Source: Lotus japonicus
Taxonomy: Eukaryota > Streptophyta > Magnoliopsida > Fabales > Fabaceae
Direction of reading: 5' to 3'
NCBI RefSeq assembly: GCF_012489685.1
Contig: NC_080044.1
Span: 15,790,369 to 15,854,368 of the forward strand
Length of the DNA stretch: 64,000 bases
In this document: piece by piece, positions 35,411 through 44,110 of the stretch
How the letters are laid out: the number at the start of each line of letters is the position of its first letter
Position numbering within the stretch: position 1 is the first letter of the stretch
Translations under genes and position numbers: made by a program
Notes under the pieces: generated by a model
Database searches by the model: none
Told to the model about the DNA's origin: nothing
What the model saw: the letters and a program-made list of their open reading frames with translations, nothing else

Positions 35411-35693
35411 TGTTCTGGGAATGAACATTGAAGACAGGGATAGTACCTAGAGAGTGGAGAATTATGCTAGAGAGAGAATGAGAATCAGAGGGAGAATGCT
35501 GAATTTCATGTGCTATTTCATAAAATGAGCCAAAAGTCCCCTACAATTGGTAACTACCTCTTATTTATAGAGTTTGGGTACTACCTATTGGGCCAATTGG
35601 GCCTCCGAAGCTGAGGCCCAACTTAAGGCCAGGCCCTCGCCTCGGGGCGGGCTACACACTAGGCGTTGCCCCTCTAGGGGCTCGCCCAGTCCA
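35411..35693 (-). repeat. 5' LTR of the Tat gypsy element
   Basis: 283 bp, near-identical to 23814-24095. Ends exactly at CACCC, where the older antisense ORF resumes. Confidence 0.9.
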
Positions 35694-36371
35694 CACCCCA
35701 ACGCCTAAGCCTTCATCCGGTGCTTCGAAATCTTGTGCGCCGCTGTTGGCACCGCCCCATTTCCCACCAGCTTCTTCTACCTTTACGATGTTGACTCCAA
35801 GTCCATCAAAAATAGAGGATGGATCTCTTTAAAGGCCCGAGCCGACCGTAAGTGCTTGAACCCTCACAAGAGTAACGCAAAGTCCTCCTTCTCCCGGAGA
35901 TACTTCCGCGTGGCGGTTCACCCCGTCTATCCCGAGGCCTTTACCCTTAGGGACGGGAATGCCCTTTTTCCCCTCTACTGGACGGAGAAGCCCAATGGGA
36001 TTACCGACCCTTCAGAAGAATCTTTGTCTGTCAACGACAAAGCCTTTTTAAATCTCCTCGCCCTGCTTCCTATTCTTGACTGCGCAACAGTCCTTGAGGG
36101 CGCTCGCCTCTCAAGGACACCCAAATACTTAGGTCACCTATAATTTATTTCCATCATCGCCATTTCTCTTTCGTTTTTTCATCATCATTTTTTCTTACCC
36201 CTTATGTTGCTACTGACCCCCTTCTTTTTTTTTTTATTTATTGTTGCAGAAGATATGAACTTCACCAACGCCGAGCTCCTGAAAGCCCGCGAGAGGAAGA
36301 TGGCCCGTTTCTCTCCAAAGTTCAACACTGAGGGCGACGGGAAAAAACAGGGCGGTGCTGAGAACCAAACC
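35694..36371 (+). pseudogene. Antisense ORF of the inverted-LTR element, second part
   Basis: Resumes at the codon where 23813 stops. It carries CAAVGTAPFPTSFFYLYDVD through RTPKYLG, an intron at 36133-36252 (GT...AG), and the exon-2 start MNFTNAELLKARERKM. An in-frame TAA near 35706 replaces the Trp of the full copy. Homology ends at 36371, where the inverted LTR arm begins. Confidence 0.7.
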
Positions 36372-36753
36372 GATGTCGCTAATGAAGTTTAGCCGCCTGC
36401 CAAGGGCATCGCCAGCCAACACTTGGATGATCACTACATGATTAACGCCTGCCACCTAGCTCGCCGGCGAAAGACACTCGCCTACTCCAGTTAATCGTCA
36501 GTACAAAGCGATCGTTCTCGCCGCCTGTGGACTTGTGGACTTGCCGGTTTGGGTTGCTCGCCAAGACCAGTGGACTGGGCGACTAAAGAAGCTTGTTTCC
36601 TTTCGCTTACGCTATGTCGGCGACGTAGTTTTCTTCTTTTTTCCCTCAAGCCATGTTGGCGACTTAGATTCCAGCACACCATAGGATGCATGTAAAAGCA
36701 TTTAAAAGACACACTTAGCTCTCATACTTCGAGCTCGGTGTCTTGTGGACTAG
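36372..36753. repeat. Inner part of the right inverted arm
   Basis: Reverse complement of 22484-22866. It joins the antisense ORF fragment at a CGA overlap. Confidence 0.85.
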
Positions 36754-37035
36754 TGGACTGGGCGAGCCCCTAGAGGGGCGACGCCCAGGGTTCAGCCCGC
36801 CCAAGGGCGAGAGCCTGGCCTTAAGTTGGGCCTCAACTTCAGAGGCCCAATTGCCCCAATAGGTAGTGCCCAAGCTCTATAAATAGGAGGTAGTTACCAA
36901 TTGTAAGGGACTTTAGCTCATTTTATCAAATAACACATGAAATTCAGCACTCTCTCTCTCATTCTCTTTCTCTCTCTAGCACATTCTTCCACTCTCTAGG
37001 TACTATCCCTCCCTTCAATGTTCATTCCTAGAACA
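36754..37035 (+). repeat. Right LTR of the inverted-LTR element, inverted
   Basis: 282 bp, TGGACTGGG...CCTAGAACA; reverse complement of 22204-22483 with one 2-bp indel and two substitutions. Its TATA box (CTATAAATAGG, ~36876) points right. Confidence 0.88.
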
Positions 37036-37040
37036 GTTTC

Positions 37041-37764
37041 TTAGCCTCTTCTTCCAACTTCAGCCTCTATTTATACTCCAAGGATTAGGGTTGTATTCGT
37101 TGTTTGAAATGCTACCGTTGGAGGGCAAATCCGAAACTTCTAGATTCTGCTATGGCTGAACATCTTAGGTAAGGTCATCAGGATAGTACAATTGCTTTTG
37201 TACTTGGACAGCGACGTGAGCCTTATCCTAGTTGACTTCTGATCAAACGACGCTTCATGTTGGAACTTGTGAAGCTAGATGATCAGAGTCAGAGGGAAGC
37301 TTGGATCCTCTGATTTTCGTATCTTCTGCTTCTGGACATCAGAGTTGGAAGTACTTGGTCTTCAGAGCCAGCTTACTCTTGGACTTCAGAATCTTCACTT
37401 CTTAGCTTCTGCACCTTTAGAGCCTCTGGACCTTCAGAGCCTCTGGACCTTCAGAGCCTCTGGATCTTCAGAGCTTCTGGTCTTCAGAACTTTAAGTGAT
37501 CTGAATCCACATCAGAGCTTATCATCTTCAGAACTTCTGAAGCATATACTACTGTTCAATCAGAACATAGTGAGTGCGAAAGCGTTGCGTTGATTACTCT
37601 TGGGCTAAATGCTTCTGATAATTGTGAGTATTGACCAGAGTCAGAGCTTGTCATTTAAACACTCAGAAAACAATGTTAGAGTACCATAATTGTTCATACA
37701 CAATAGTTAACATGTAATCATCAAAACATAGAGTTGTATTACATGACCAAATCTTGGTCTTACA
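37041..37764 (-). repeat. 5' LTR of the copia element, second piece
   Basis: Continues the LTR interrupted at 22203, matching 11330-12052, and ends TCTTACA before GTAGG. Confidence 0.9.
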
Positions 37765-37786
37765 GTAGGTACCTTTAGTGTCCACT

Positions 37787-38110
37787 CACTACATGAATAA
37801 GTTGTTTTAGCGTCCAAATTTAGCATTGCCCATAACACCAACGTCAAATTTAACAAGTTAGCGTCGACAAAACTAATGCAAGTAATAGGAAAAAAACTCA
37901 CTTTTATTTATTTCGTTGGCTAAGTTGTATATAATGTCTGTGTTGGCAGACGATAAAATCTCCGGCCAATGTAACAAATAACGATAACTATGGATCAACA
38001 CTAGATTCACCGATCACCTTAGTGTCAGCTATGACCGACGCTGATTCTACACGTGTATGACCTATTTCATTGGCGAGGAAGCGAGCGTCGACTTGATCGA
38101 TGCTGGTTGC
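37787..38110 (+). mobile_element. CACTA-type transposon end, fragment
   Basis: CACTACATGAATAAG at 37787 resembles the CACTA terminal motif. The following ~300 bp holds AGCGTCGAC / GACCGACGCT words in both orientations, like CACTA subterminal repeats. The other end is not found, so this is a truncated piece at best. Confidence 0.35.
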
Positions 38111-38243
38111 CACATAATTCTTCGTTCATAACTTCATTATAAGCTTCTCTCTTCCACAATTTTGCAAACATCATTTTCACCGTTCACCTTTAGGAAGGAC
38201 TTTATCTTTTCGTATTTCAGATACTAGGTTGGCACCGTAGGTG

Positions 38244-38717
38244 CAGGGCCGTCTCAACCCCTAGGCCAGTAAAGCCCTTGCTTTAGGCCCTAAAATATTT
38301 TAGGCCCCAATTTTTTTTTTAACTAGTATATATTTTAAAGTAAATTATCCAAGAATAGACTAGTTAAATAACATATTGAGTGCATAAAAGAATAGATCTT
38401 TTAAGTGCAACATTTATTTTTTTAATTAAATTCAATTTTTTGTGTATTTTGAATTGATAAAAAGCGGAGGAAAAGTGTGACTTTTTATTTGGTATCTCTG
38501 AATTCTTCTTCTTTTACTCTCTCGAATTCTTTCTCTAATCTCTATTGGAAAAGAAATTTTAAAAGAAATCAATTATGATAATTTACTAAACGATTTTGCA
38601 TCTCAAAAAGCCCGAAAAATAAATTTTATTTAAATTATTTATATAAAAAAATTAATTTTATAAAGGCATAATTCTTAGAGTTCGCTTTAGGCCTCAATAT
38701 TGGCTGTGACGGTCCTA
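38244..38717. mobile_element. hAT-type MITE, 474 bp
   Basis: Ends CAGGGCCGTC and (reverse-complemented) TAGGACCGTC, with an exact 8-bp target duplication CGTAGGTG (38236-38243 and 38718-38725). AT-rich interior without coding capacity. Confidence 0.85.
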
Positions 38718-39065
38718 CGTAGGTGGATGCCTATAAGACACTTTAACACTCAAGTAAGCAATTGAGTCAAAGTACATTGAGCCTATATTTTTTGCGCAAC
38801 ACTTAAAATTATATTTAATTTTGGAATCTTTGTAGTTTTACAAATTATTTTTGGCCAAAATCAATTTGATTAACATCAATCCAAACATGAGATAATCTTG
38901 ATTCCCTCACCAATGCATGCAAGTTGTGGTTCTAATTTATTCCATTGGAGATTTCAGATGTTAGACTTTGGAAGTTGGACTTTATATGATTTGCCAAGTT
39001 GGACAGAGTAAACAACAGCTTTTACAAGCCAGTTTATTATTGACTTTTAGCTATGACTTCAGCTA

Positions 39066-39076
39066 GTGGGTCCCAC
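39066..39076. promoter_or_regulatory. Conserved palindrome GTGGGTCCCAC in gene 1 promoter
   Basis: Eleven-base palindrome containing a GTGGG-N-CC core like TCP-factor sites. It lies in the promoter block conserved between the two paralogues (other copy 55565-55575), ~0.8 kb before each ATG. Confidence 0.45.
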
Positions 39077-39730
39077 CACCCACAACAAAAACAAAAGGGA
39101 ACCAAAATTCTTGAATAATGTGAGCAAAATAATACTACTAATAAATTGATCCCTAACAAAATTTAGTTTTTTCTGAGGGTCAATGTTCCTTCTCAATTCT
39201 CCCTCATTATGAATTGAAAATTTTCCTTCTTTTTCTTTTCTCTCTCTCTCTCTCTTTACTTTTTTTCTTTTTCCTTTTTGATTTTCAATTCAAGAAGAAA
39301 ATCGTACAGTGCAGAATTCATACCGGTATGTTTTGGTTTTACTTCTCTCATAGTGAAAAACAAGGGCCCTTTGCTTTAAATATGCTGCAGTGAACTCAAG
39401 AGAGAGAATGAGAGGGTTCTTCTTCACCTTTGATGGCTATGCCCATGAATTGCTGAGTGTTTTCTACTACTGATTTAGGTTTGGGTTTCTATTACTGTTA
39501 TTTTCATTGAACCCATTTCTTGTTTGAGTTTCTATTGTGAGTTGCTGTGCAAATTTTGGGATCTGGGTTCTAGGGTTTGAAGGGTTTGAGATTTTGACTT
39601 TCTCTTTCCTTGGATTCCTTTCCATTTCTGAGAAATTGGTATTGAAACCTGTTCTGGGTTCTGGTCAAAAAGTAAACTTTTTTACTTTTTGGATTTAACA
39701 AGTGTTGGGGTCAGTGTTGTTTGTGTTTTC

Positions 39731-39769
39731 ATGAATTTGGTCAAAGCTGTGATCTTTAGAAGGAGTTGA
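39731..39769 (+). CDS. Upstream ORF in gene 1 leader
   Basis: ATGAATTTGGTC...AGTTGA, 12 codons. Gene 2 has a uORF beginning with the same ATGAATTTGGT at the matching place (56225). Only valid if the leader is unspliced here. A second, two-codon uORF ATG-GGC-TAA lies at 39790-39798 and is kept in gene 2 as ATG-GGA-TAA. Confidence 0.4.
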   Translation: MNLVKAVIFRRS

Positions 39770-39902
39770 GCTGAATTTGTTATAGATTGATGGGCTAAAG
39801 GCTTTTGTTGGTGTTGCTGCTTCCAGTGTTTCAACAAGGGTGCAATTGTCTGTTATTATCCCTGATTGCTTTGTGTGAGTAGCGAAGGCTATCATCATCA
39901 TC

Positions 39903-42719
39903 ATGCATCTTTCACTATGGAAGCCCATTTCTCACTGTGCTTCTCTGATCATGGATAAGAAGAGCAAAAGGAAAGATGAATCCATGGGTGATACAAAGAG
40001 AAATCCATCAATGCTCCGGAAGATGCAAGAAAGCAAGCTCAGGGAAGCTCTTGAAGAAGCTTCAGAAGACGGGTCACTCTTCAAATCACAAGACGTTGAA
40101 CCTGACACTGTTGGGAACCAAGATGAGAGCCTTGGGAGATCCAGATCGTTGGCCAGGCTGCACGCCCAGCGCGAGTTCCTTCGGGCCACGGCACTTGCAG
40201 CGGAGCGCACATACGAGTCTGAGGAGTCAATTCCCAGCCTTGAAGAAGCATTTTCGAAGTTCCTCACTATGTACCCCAAGTACCTGTCCTCAGAGAAAGT
40301 TGATCAGTTGAGGTCTGATGAATATTCACATTTGTCACCAAAGGTATGCCTTGATTATTGTGGGTTTGGACTCTTCTCTTTTGTTCAGACCATTCACTAT
40401 TGGGAGTCTTCTACATTTAGCTTGTCTGAGATAACTGCAAATTTGAGTAACCATGCACTTTATGGTGGTGCTGAGAAAGGAACTGTTGAGCATGATATAA
40501 AGACTAGAATTATGGACTATCTGAATATCCCTGAGAATGAATATGGCCTTGTTTTTACTGTTAGTAGAGGATCAGCTTTTAAATTGCTGTCTGAATCATA
40601 CCCTTTTCAGACCAACAAAAAATTGCTGACCATGTTTGACCATGAGAGCCAATCTGTTGCTTTGATGGCTCAGAGTGCCAGAGAAAAAGGTGCCAAAGTG
40701 CACAGTGCATGGTTTAAATGGCCAACCCTCAAACTCTGCTCCACTGATTTGAGGAAACAGATTTCCAATAAGAAGAAGAGGAAGAAGGATTCAGCTACTG
40801 GTCTTTTTGTATTCCCAGTTCAGTCTAGAGTAACTGGGGCTAAGTATTCCTACCAGTGGATGGCCTTGGCACAACAGAACAACTGGCATGTCTTGCTTGA
40901 TGCTGGATCATTGGGCCCGAAGGATATGGATTCGCTTGGCTTATCCCTATTCCGGCCAGATTTTATAATTACATCATTTTACAGGGTATTTGGGTATGAT
41001 CCCACTGGTTTTGGCTGTCTTCTGATCAAGAAATCGGTGATGCCCAGCCTTCAAAATCAATCTGGGTGTACTGGTTCAGGAATGGTGAAGATTACCCCTG
41101 AGTTTCCTATGTATTTGAGTGACTCTGTTGATGGATTGGATAGGTTGGTTGGGATTGAAGATGATGAAGCCCCTGGCCTTGGTGAGAAGACTTCTGAAGC
41201 TCGTCCTGGAACACAGTTGCCTGCCTTTTCTGGTGCATTCACATCTTCACAGGTAAGAGATGTCTTTGAGACTGAAATGGATCATGACAGCTCTGAAAGA
41301 GATGGAACTAGCACTATATTTGAAGAGACCGAGAGTGTATCTGTTGGAGAAGTTATAAGGAGCCCTGTCTTCAGTGAGGATGAGTCGTCAGACAACTCAT
41401 TTTGGATTGATTTGGGTCAGAGTCCATTGGGTTCTGACTGTGTTGGTCAATCGAGTAAACACAAGATAGCTTCTCCCCTACCTCCTTTCTGGTTCAGTGG
41501 AAGGAGGAACCAGAAGCAACATTCTCCAAAACCAACTTCCAAGATGTATGGAAGCCCTATGTATGATGACAGAGAGGTTAGCCTAGGTACTCATGACGAA
41601 CACCGTGTTCTGTCATTTGATGCTGCTGTCCTAATGTCACAAGAACTAGACCGAGTCAAAGAGGTCCCTGAAGAAGAGCATGTTGATGAAGTTTATCATT
41701 ATTCAAGAAATGGAGACGAGTCAGATCATCTGCATGCCAATGAGATCGTAGAAGAAGCTGGAGCCAGTGAAGCCGTTTATAATGGATCTGTTGCTTTCGA
41801 AGGATCTTGGCTAAATAGTTCAACCTCTCCTGCACGTCATCAAAGCTTGGAGAATGGCTCTACCTCTGAAATTTGTCCTGATATTAAAGAGAGTGCCATA
41901 AGAAGGGAAACTGAAGGTGAATTTAGGTTATTGGGTAGGAGAGAAGGGAATCGACACGGTGGTGGTAGGCTTTTTGGTTCGGAAGAAAATGAACCCAATA
42001 GTAGGGGAAGAAGAGTGTCATTTAGCATGGAAGATAATCGAAAAGAGTTCTTAAGCCATACCTTGGAGACAGGGGACGTATCTGCTACTAGCTTGGATGA
42101 TGAAGAGGCCACAAGTGACGGGGAGTATGGGGATGGAGAGGATTGGGGCAGGAGGGAACCAGAGATATTATGTCAACATATTGATCATATTAATATGCTT
42201 GGTCTCAACAAAACCACGCTTAGACTTCGGTACTTGGTAAATTGGCTTGTTACTTCGTTACTGCAGCTGAAGTTAATGCTTCACGATGTAGATGAGACAG
42301 CAAACCTCGTTCACATCTATGGCCCAAAAATAAAATATGAAAGAGGTGCAGCTGTGGCTTTCAATGTCAGGGACAGTAGGGGGCTAATCAATCCAGAGAT
42401 TGTTCAGAAGCTGGCTGAAAAAGAAGGAATATCACTTGGTATTGGTTTTCTCAGTCATATACAGATTCTTGATGGCTCAAGACAGCAGCGGGGAGCTTTG
42501 AATCTTGAAGACACAACTCTTTGCAGACCAATGGAGAATGGTCGGCGCGATGGAAAAGGTAGCTTTGTAAGGCTTGAAGTTGTCACAGCTTCATTGGGAT
42601 TTCTGACTAATTTTGAGGATGTGTATAAATTGTGGGCTTTTGTGGCAAAGTTTCTCAACCCAGCATTTGTGAGAGAAGGTGGTGGTCTTCCTACTGTTGA
42701 AGAAGACTCTGAGACATGA
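39903..42719 (+). CDS. MOCOS-like PLP-transferase-fold protein, paralogue 1
   Basis: 938 residues, intronless. The start [15 protein letters not shown] is identical in the paralogue and preceded in both by CATC repeats. Residues ~30-120 are a basic, helical region ([40 protein letters not shown]). Residues ~120-400 match the aminotransferase class V / molybdenum-cofactor-sulfurase N-domain: [56 protein letters not shown], then [14 protein letters not shown]. Residues ~400-760 are an acidic Ser-rich linker; ~765-930 complete the fold ([20 protein letters not shown] to [10 protein letters not shown]). The PLP lysine is expected in the SFYxxFG motif, but residue 361 is Arg, so classical PLP catalysis is unlikely. 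Arabidopsis relatives include At5g66950. Cellular role unknown. Confidence 0.92.
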   Translation: MHLSLWKPISHCASLIMDKKSKRKDESMGDTKRNPSMLRKMQESKLREALEEASEDGSLFKSQDVEPDTVGNQDESLGRSRSLARLHAQREFLRATALAAERTYESEESIPSLEEAFSKFLTMYPKYLSSEKVDQLRSDEYSHLSPKVCLDYCGFGLFSFVQTIHYWESSTFSLSEITANLSNHALYGGAEKGTVEHDIKTRIMDYLNIPENEYGLVFTVSRGSAFKLLSESYPFQTNKKLLTMFDHESQSVALMAQSAREKGAKVHSAWFKWPTLKLCSTDLRKQISNKKKRKKDSATGLFVFPVQSRVTGAKYSYQWMALAQQNNWHVLLDAGSLGPKDMDSLGLSLFRPDFIITSFYRVFGYDPTGFGCLLIKKSVMPSLQNQSGCTGSGMVKITPEFPMYLSDSVDGLDRLVGIEDDEAPGLGEKTSEARPGTQLPAFSGAFTSSQVRDVFETEMDHDSSERDGTSTIFEETESVSVGEVIRSPVFSEDESSDNSFWIDLGQSPLGSDCVGQSSKHKIASPLPPFWFSGRRNQKQHSPKPTSKMYGSPMYDDREVSLGTHDEHRVLSFDAAVLMSQELDRVKEVPEEEHVDEVYHYSRNGDESDHLHANEIVEEAGASEAVYNGSVAFEGSWLNSSTSPARHQSLENGSTSEICPDIKESAIRRETEGEFRLLGRREGNRHGGGRLFGSEENEPNSRGRRVSFSMEDNRKEFLSHTLETGDVSATSLDDEEATSDGEYGDGEDWGRREPEILCQHIDHINMLGLNKTTLRLRYLVNWLVTSLLQLKLMLHDVDETANLVHIYGPKIKYERGAAVAFNVRDSRGLINPEIVQKLAEKEGISLGIGFLSHIQILDGSRQQRGALNLEDTTLCRPMENGRRDGKGSFVRLEVVTASLGFLTNFEDVYKLWAFVAKFLNPAFVREGGGLPTVEEDSET

Positions 42720-43205
42720 GATGGGAATTTGGCCGGTTGATTCAATTTCGAAAACCGAACATGAAAGATGATTTGTGGGATGTTGCCAAAGAGGGGCAAG
42801 GGCCGAAACCCGAAAGCTGCAGGAAGAATGAATTGGTGATCATACGTTTGCTGCCAGGCAGACAGATACCTATCTCAGCATCAAAGCTGGACATGGCAAG
42901 CGGGTGGATTTGTTAATTCTTGTTTCTTGTTGCTTACATTTTTCAGTTTCCTATTTTTTTTCTCTCTTATTGTTGAAGCTGCTTGTAGAGTTGGCTTTAG
43001 AGATTTGTTACATATTGGGAAGCCATGGTGTATTTGAAGCAAAGATTATATGGGTAGAGCTTCTACTGATACATACTTTGCTTCTGTTGCATAAGAAAGG
43101 TTGTCCAACTTCTGTATAAACAAAGTGTTCATTTTCATGCTATATAGCTTATGATATATGGGTGCTTTCTTTGTTGACTTAAACTGAATCAGATGCAGAA
43201 TTACA
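42720..43205 (+). other. 3' UTR of paralogue 1
   Basis: Conserved with 59198-59715 (for example GAACATGAAAGATGA and GTTGGCTTTAGAGATTTGTTACATAT), so transcribed 3' sequence was part of the duplication. Confidence 0.6.
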
Positions 43206-43659
43206 ATTCCCCCACCCCCTATTATATCTGGGATTTTGCAGACACCTGCTAAATGTTGGATTTTCAGTTTTCTAGCATTGTCATGTAAAACTCAGAATGG
43301 CGATCACGTGAACCGTACCACCTGAAAGCCTGTCACACATTGTGTCTCCTGCGACCTAACAGGTTGGCATGTCTCATGCAGTCAAACATGTTAACAAGAT
43401 GGCGTTGGGAACAGGCGCCGAGCACCTCATTAGCCTCCTAGGCGATGCATTTGATTTTATGCACACTAACCACTCACCCCTATTTATTTACACTCACACC
43501 TCCCTTAACATCCACCAAGTTAGTTAAAATTTTCAAGTTTGTATCTAAAATGTCACCCCTATCATTTTAAGCAACATTTTCAAAGGTTTGTTTGTTTTAC
43601 AATATATTTTATTTTTACATTATTAATTTCTTTACTTAAAAACATATATTTTATGAAGA
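43206..43659. other. Intergenic DNA
   Basis: No gene. Contains GCGATCACGTGAAC-type sequence and may be the upstream part of the decayed element whose PMD fragment follows. Confidence 0.4.
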
Positions 43660-44110
43660 TTATTGAGATGGCTGGAGACTGGAGAAGAAATTATCCATCT
43701 TGGCAATCCAGCCATGTATCCCGGTGTATTTGGAACAGTTAAGAAGATAGAGTTCTTACTCTTATATGAACACGTGATTCACATGACCAGGAGCTACTTA
43801 GCAGAGTTCATTAAGAAATTATTCCACACTTGGTTGCTGGTGGATTTTATAACCTAAATCAGCTTGAAGATATTCAAATTGATCATCAGTTGATATCAAC
43901 ACTTGTGGAGCGCCAGAGACATGAGACTCATATTTCACATTATAGTGGGTGATTGCACCATCAGTCCATCACTCTACAAAATGTGATGTATTGTGATTTT
44001 TTGAGTAGATTTGTACCGATTAGATATTTGACGCATGTTCATTAGTCCATTTGTGGGCTTCCGCTAGAATTCGCAGCATTTGTCTGGATGAGCCTCCTAT
44101 AATGGGTGAC
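43660..44110 (+). pseudogene. Plant mobile domain (MAIN-like) fragment 1
   Basis: Reads HLVAGGFYNLNQLEDIQIDH, then LISTLVERQRHETH, then a stop and SITLQNV, the opening of the plant mobile domain found in MAIN-like proteins and in Mutator-type transposons. Frame changes occur near 43820 and stops follow. Only the N-terminal third is recognisable. Confidence 0.55.

Larger units (their letters stand above)
23814..35693 (-). mobile_element. Full-length Tat-lineage Ty3/gypsy retrotransposon
   Basis: 11,880 bp on the minus strand with target duplication CACCC (23809-23813 and 35694-35698). LTRs 23814-24095 (3') and 35411-35693 (5') are TGTTCTGGG...CAGTCCA and differ at about five places. Order on the minus strand: 5' LTR, PBS, gag, protease, RT, RNase H, second (archaeal-type) RNase H, integrase, noncoding spacer; then an antisense gene on the plus strand, and the 3' LTR. 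The double RNase H and the antisense gene are Tat-lineage traits (Ogre/Retand/Grande group). It is inactive: stop in the RNase H region, frameshift after RT, solo LTR in gag. Confidence 0.93.
22204..37035. mobile_element. Gypsy-derived element with inverted LTRs (foldback derivative)
   Basis: Inserted in the copia 5' LTR with GTTTC on both sides (22199-22203 and 37036-37040); the sister LTR shows the unfilled site. Both outer ends are the same LTR end: TGTTCTAGGAATG on the left, CATTCCTAGAACA on the right. The 663-bp arms 22204-22866 and 36372-37035 are inverted copies with about ten substitutions. Between them lies the antisense gene of a Tat-type element, split by a later full element at 23814-35693. 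Without that insert it is ~2.95 kb, with no gag, pol or PBS. The arm/gene junction at 36372 shares only CGA. Confidence 0.85.
10840..37764 (-). mobile_element. SIRE-type Ty1/copia retrotransposon, minus strand, split by nested insertion
   Basis: Flanked by GTAGG at 10835-10839 and 37765-37769. The left (3') LTR is 10840-12052. The right (5') LTR is 21711-22203 plus 37041-37764, because a nested element occupies 22204-37035. Without the nest the element is about 12.1 kb with 1.2-kb LTRs. Order on the minus strand: 5' LTR, initiator-Met PBS, gag, protease, integrase, RT, RNase H, a long env-like second ORF, PPT, 3' LTR. That order, the long extra 3' ORF and the GTCATCATCAT...AAAGGGGAAG motif before the LTR are SIRE/Maximus-lineage traits. 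Stops and frameshifts in every coding part make it defective. Confidence 0.9.
38955..43205 (+). repeat. Duplication unit 1 (promoter, gene, 3' UTR)
   Basis: Homologous in order to 55464-59715. Similarity starts at GACTTTGGAAGTTGG (~38959) in the promoter and fades just after GAATCAGATGCAGAAT (~43200). Confidence 0.8.

Noticed and set aside
22204..37035. Inverted LTRs as an assembly error or as two separate solo-LTR insertions
   Set aside because: The exact GTTTC duplication at the outer edges, the empty site in the sister LTR and inverted homology extending ~380 bp beyond each LTR argue for one integration event. Not excluded without long reads.
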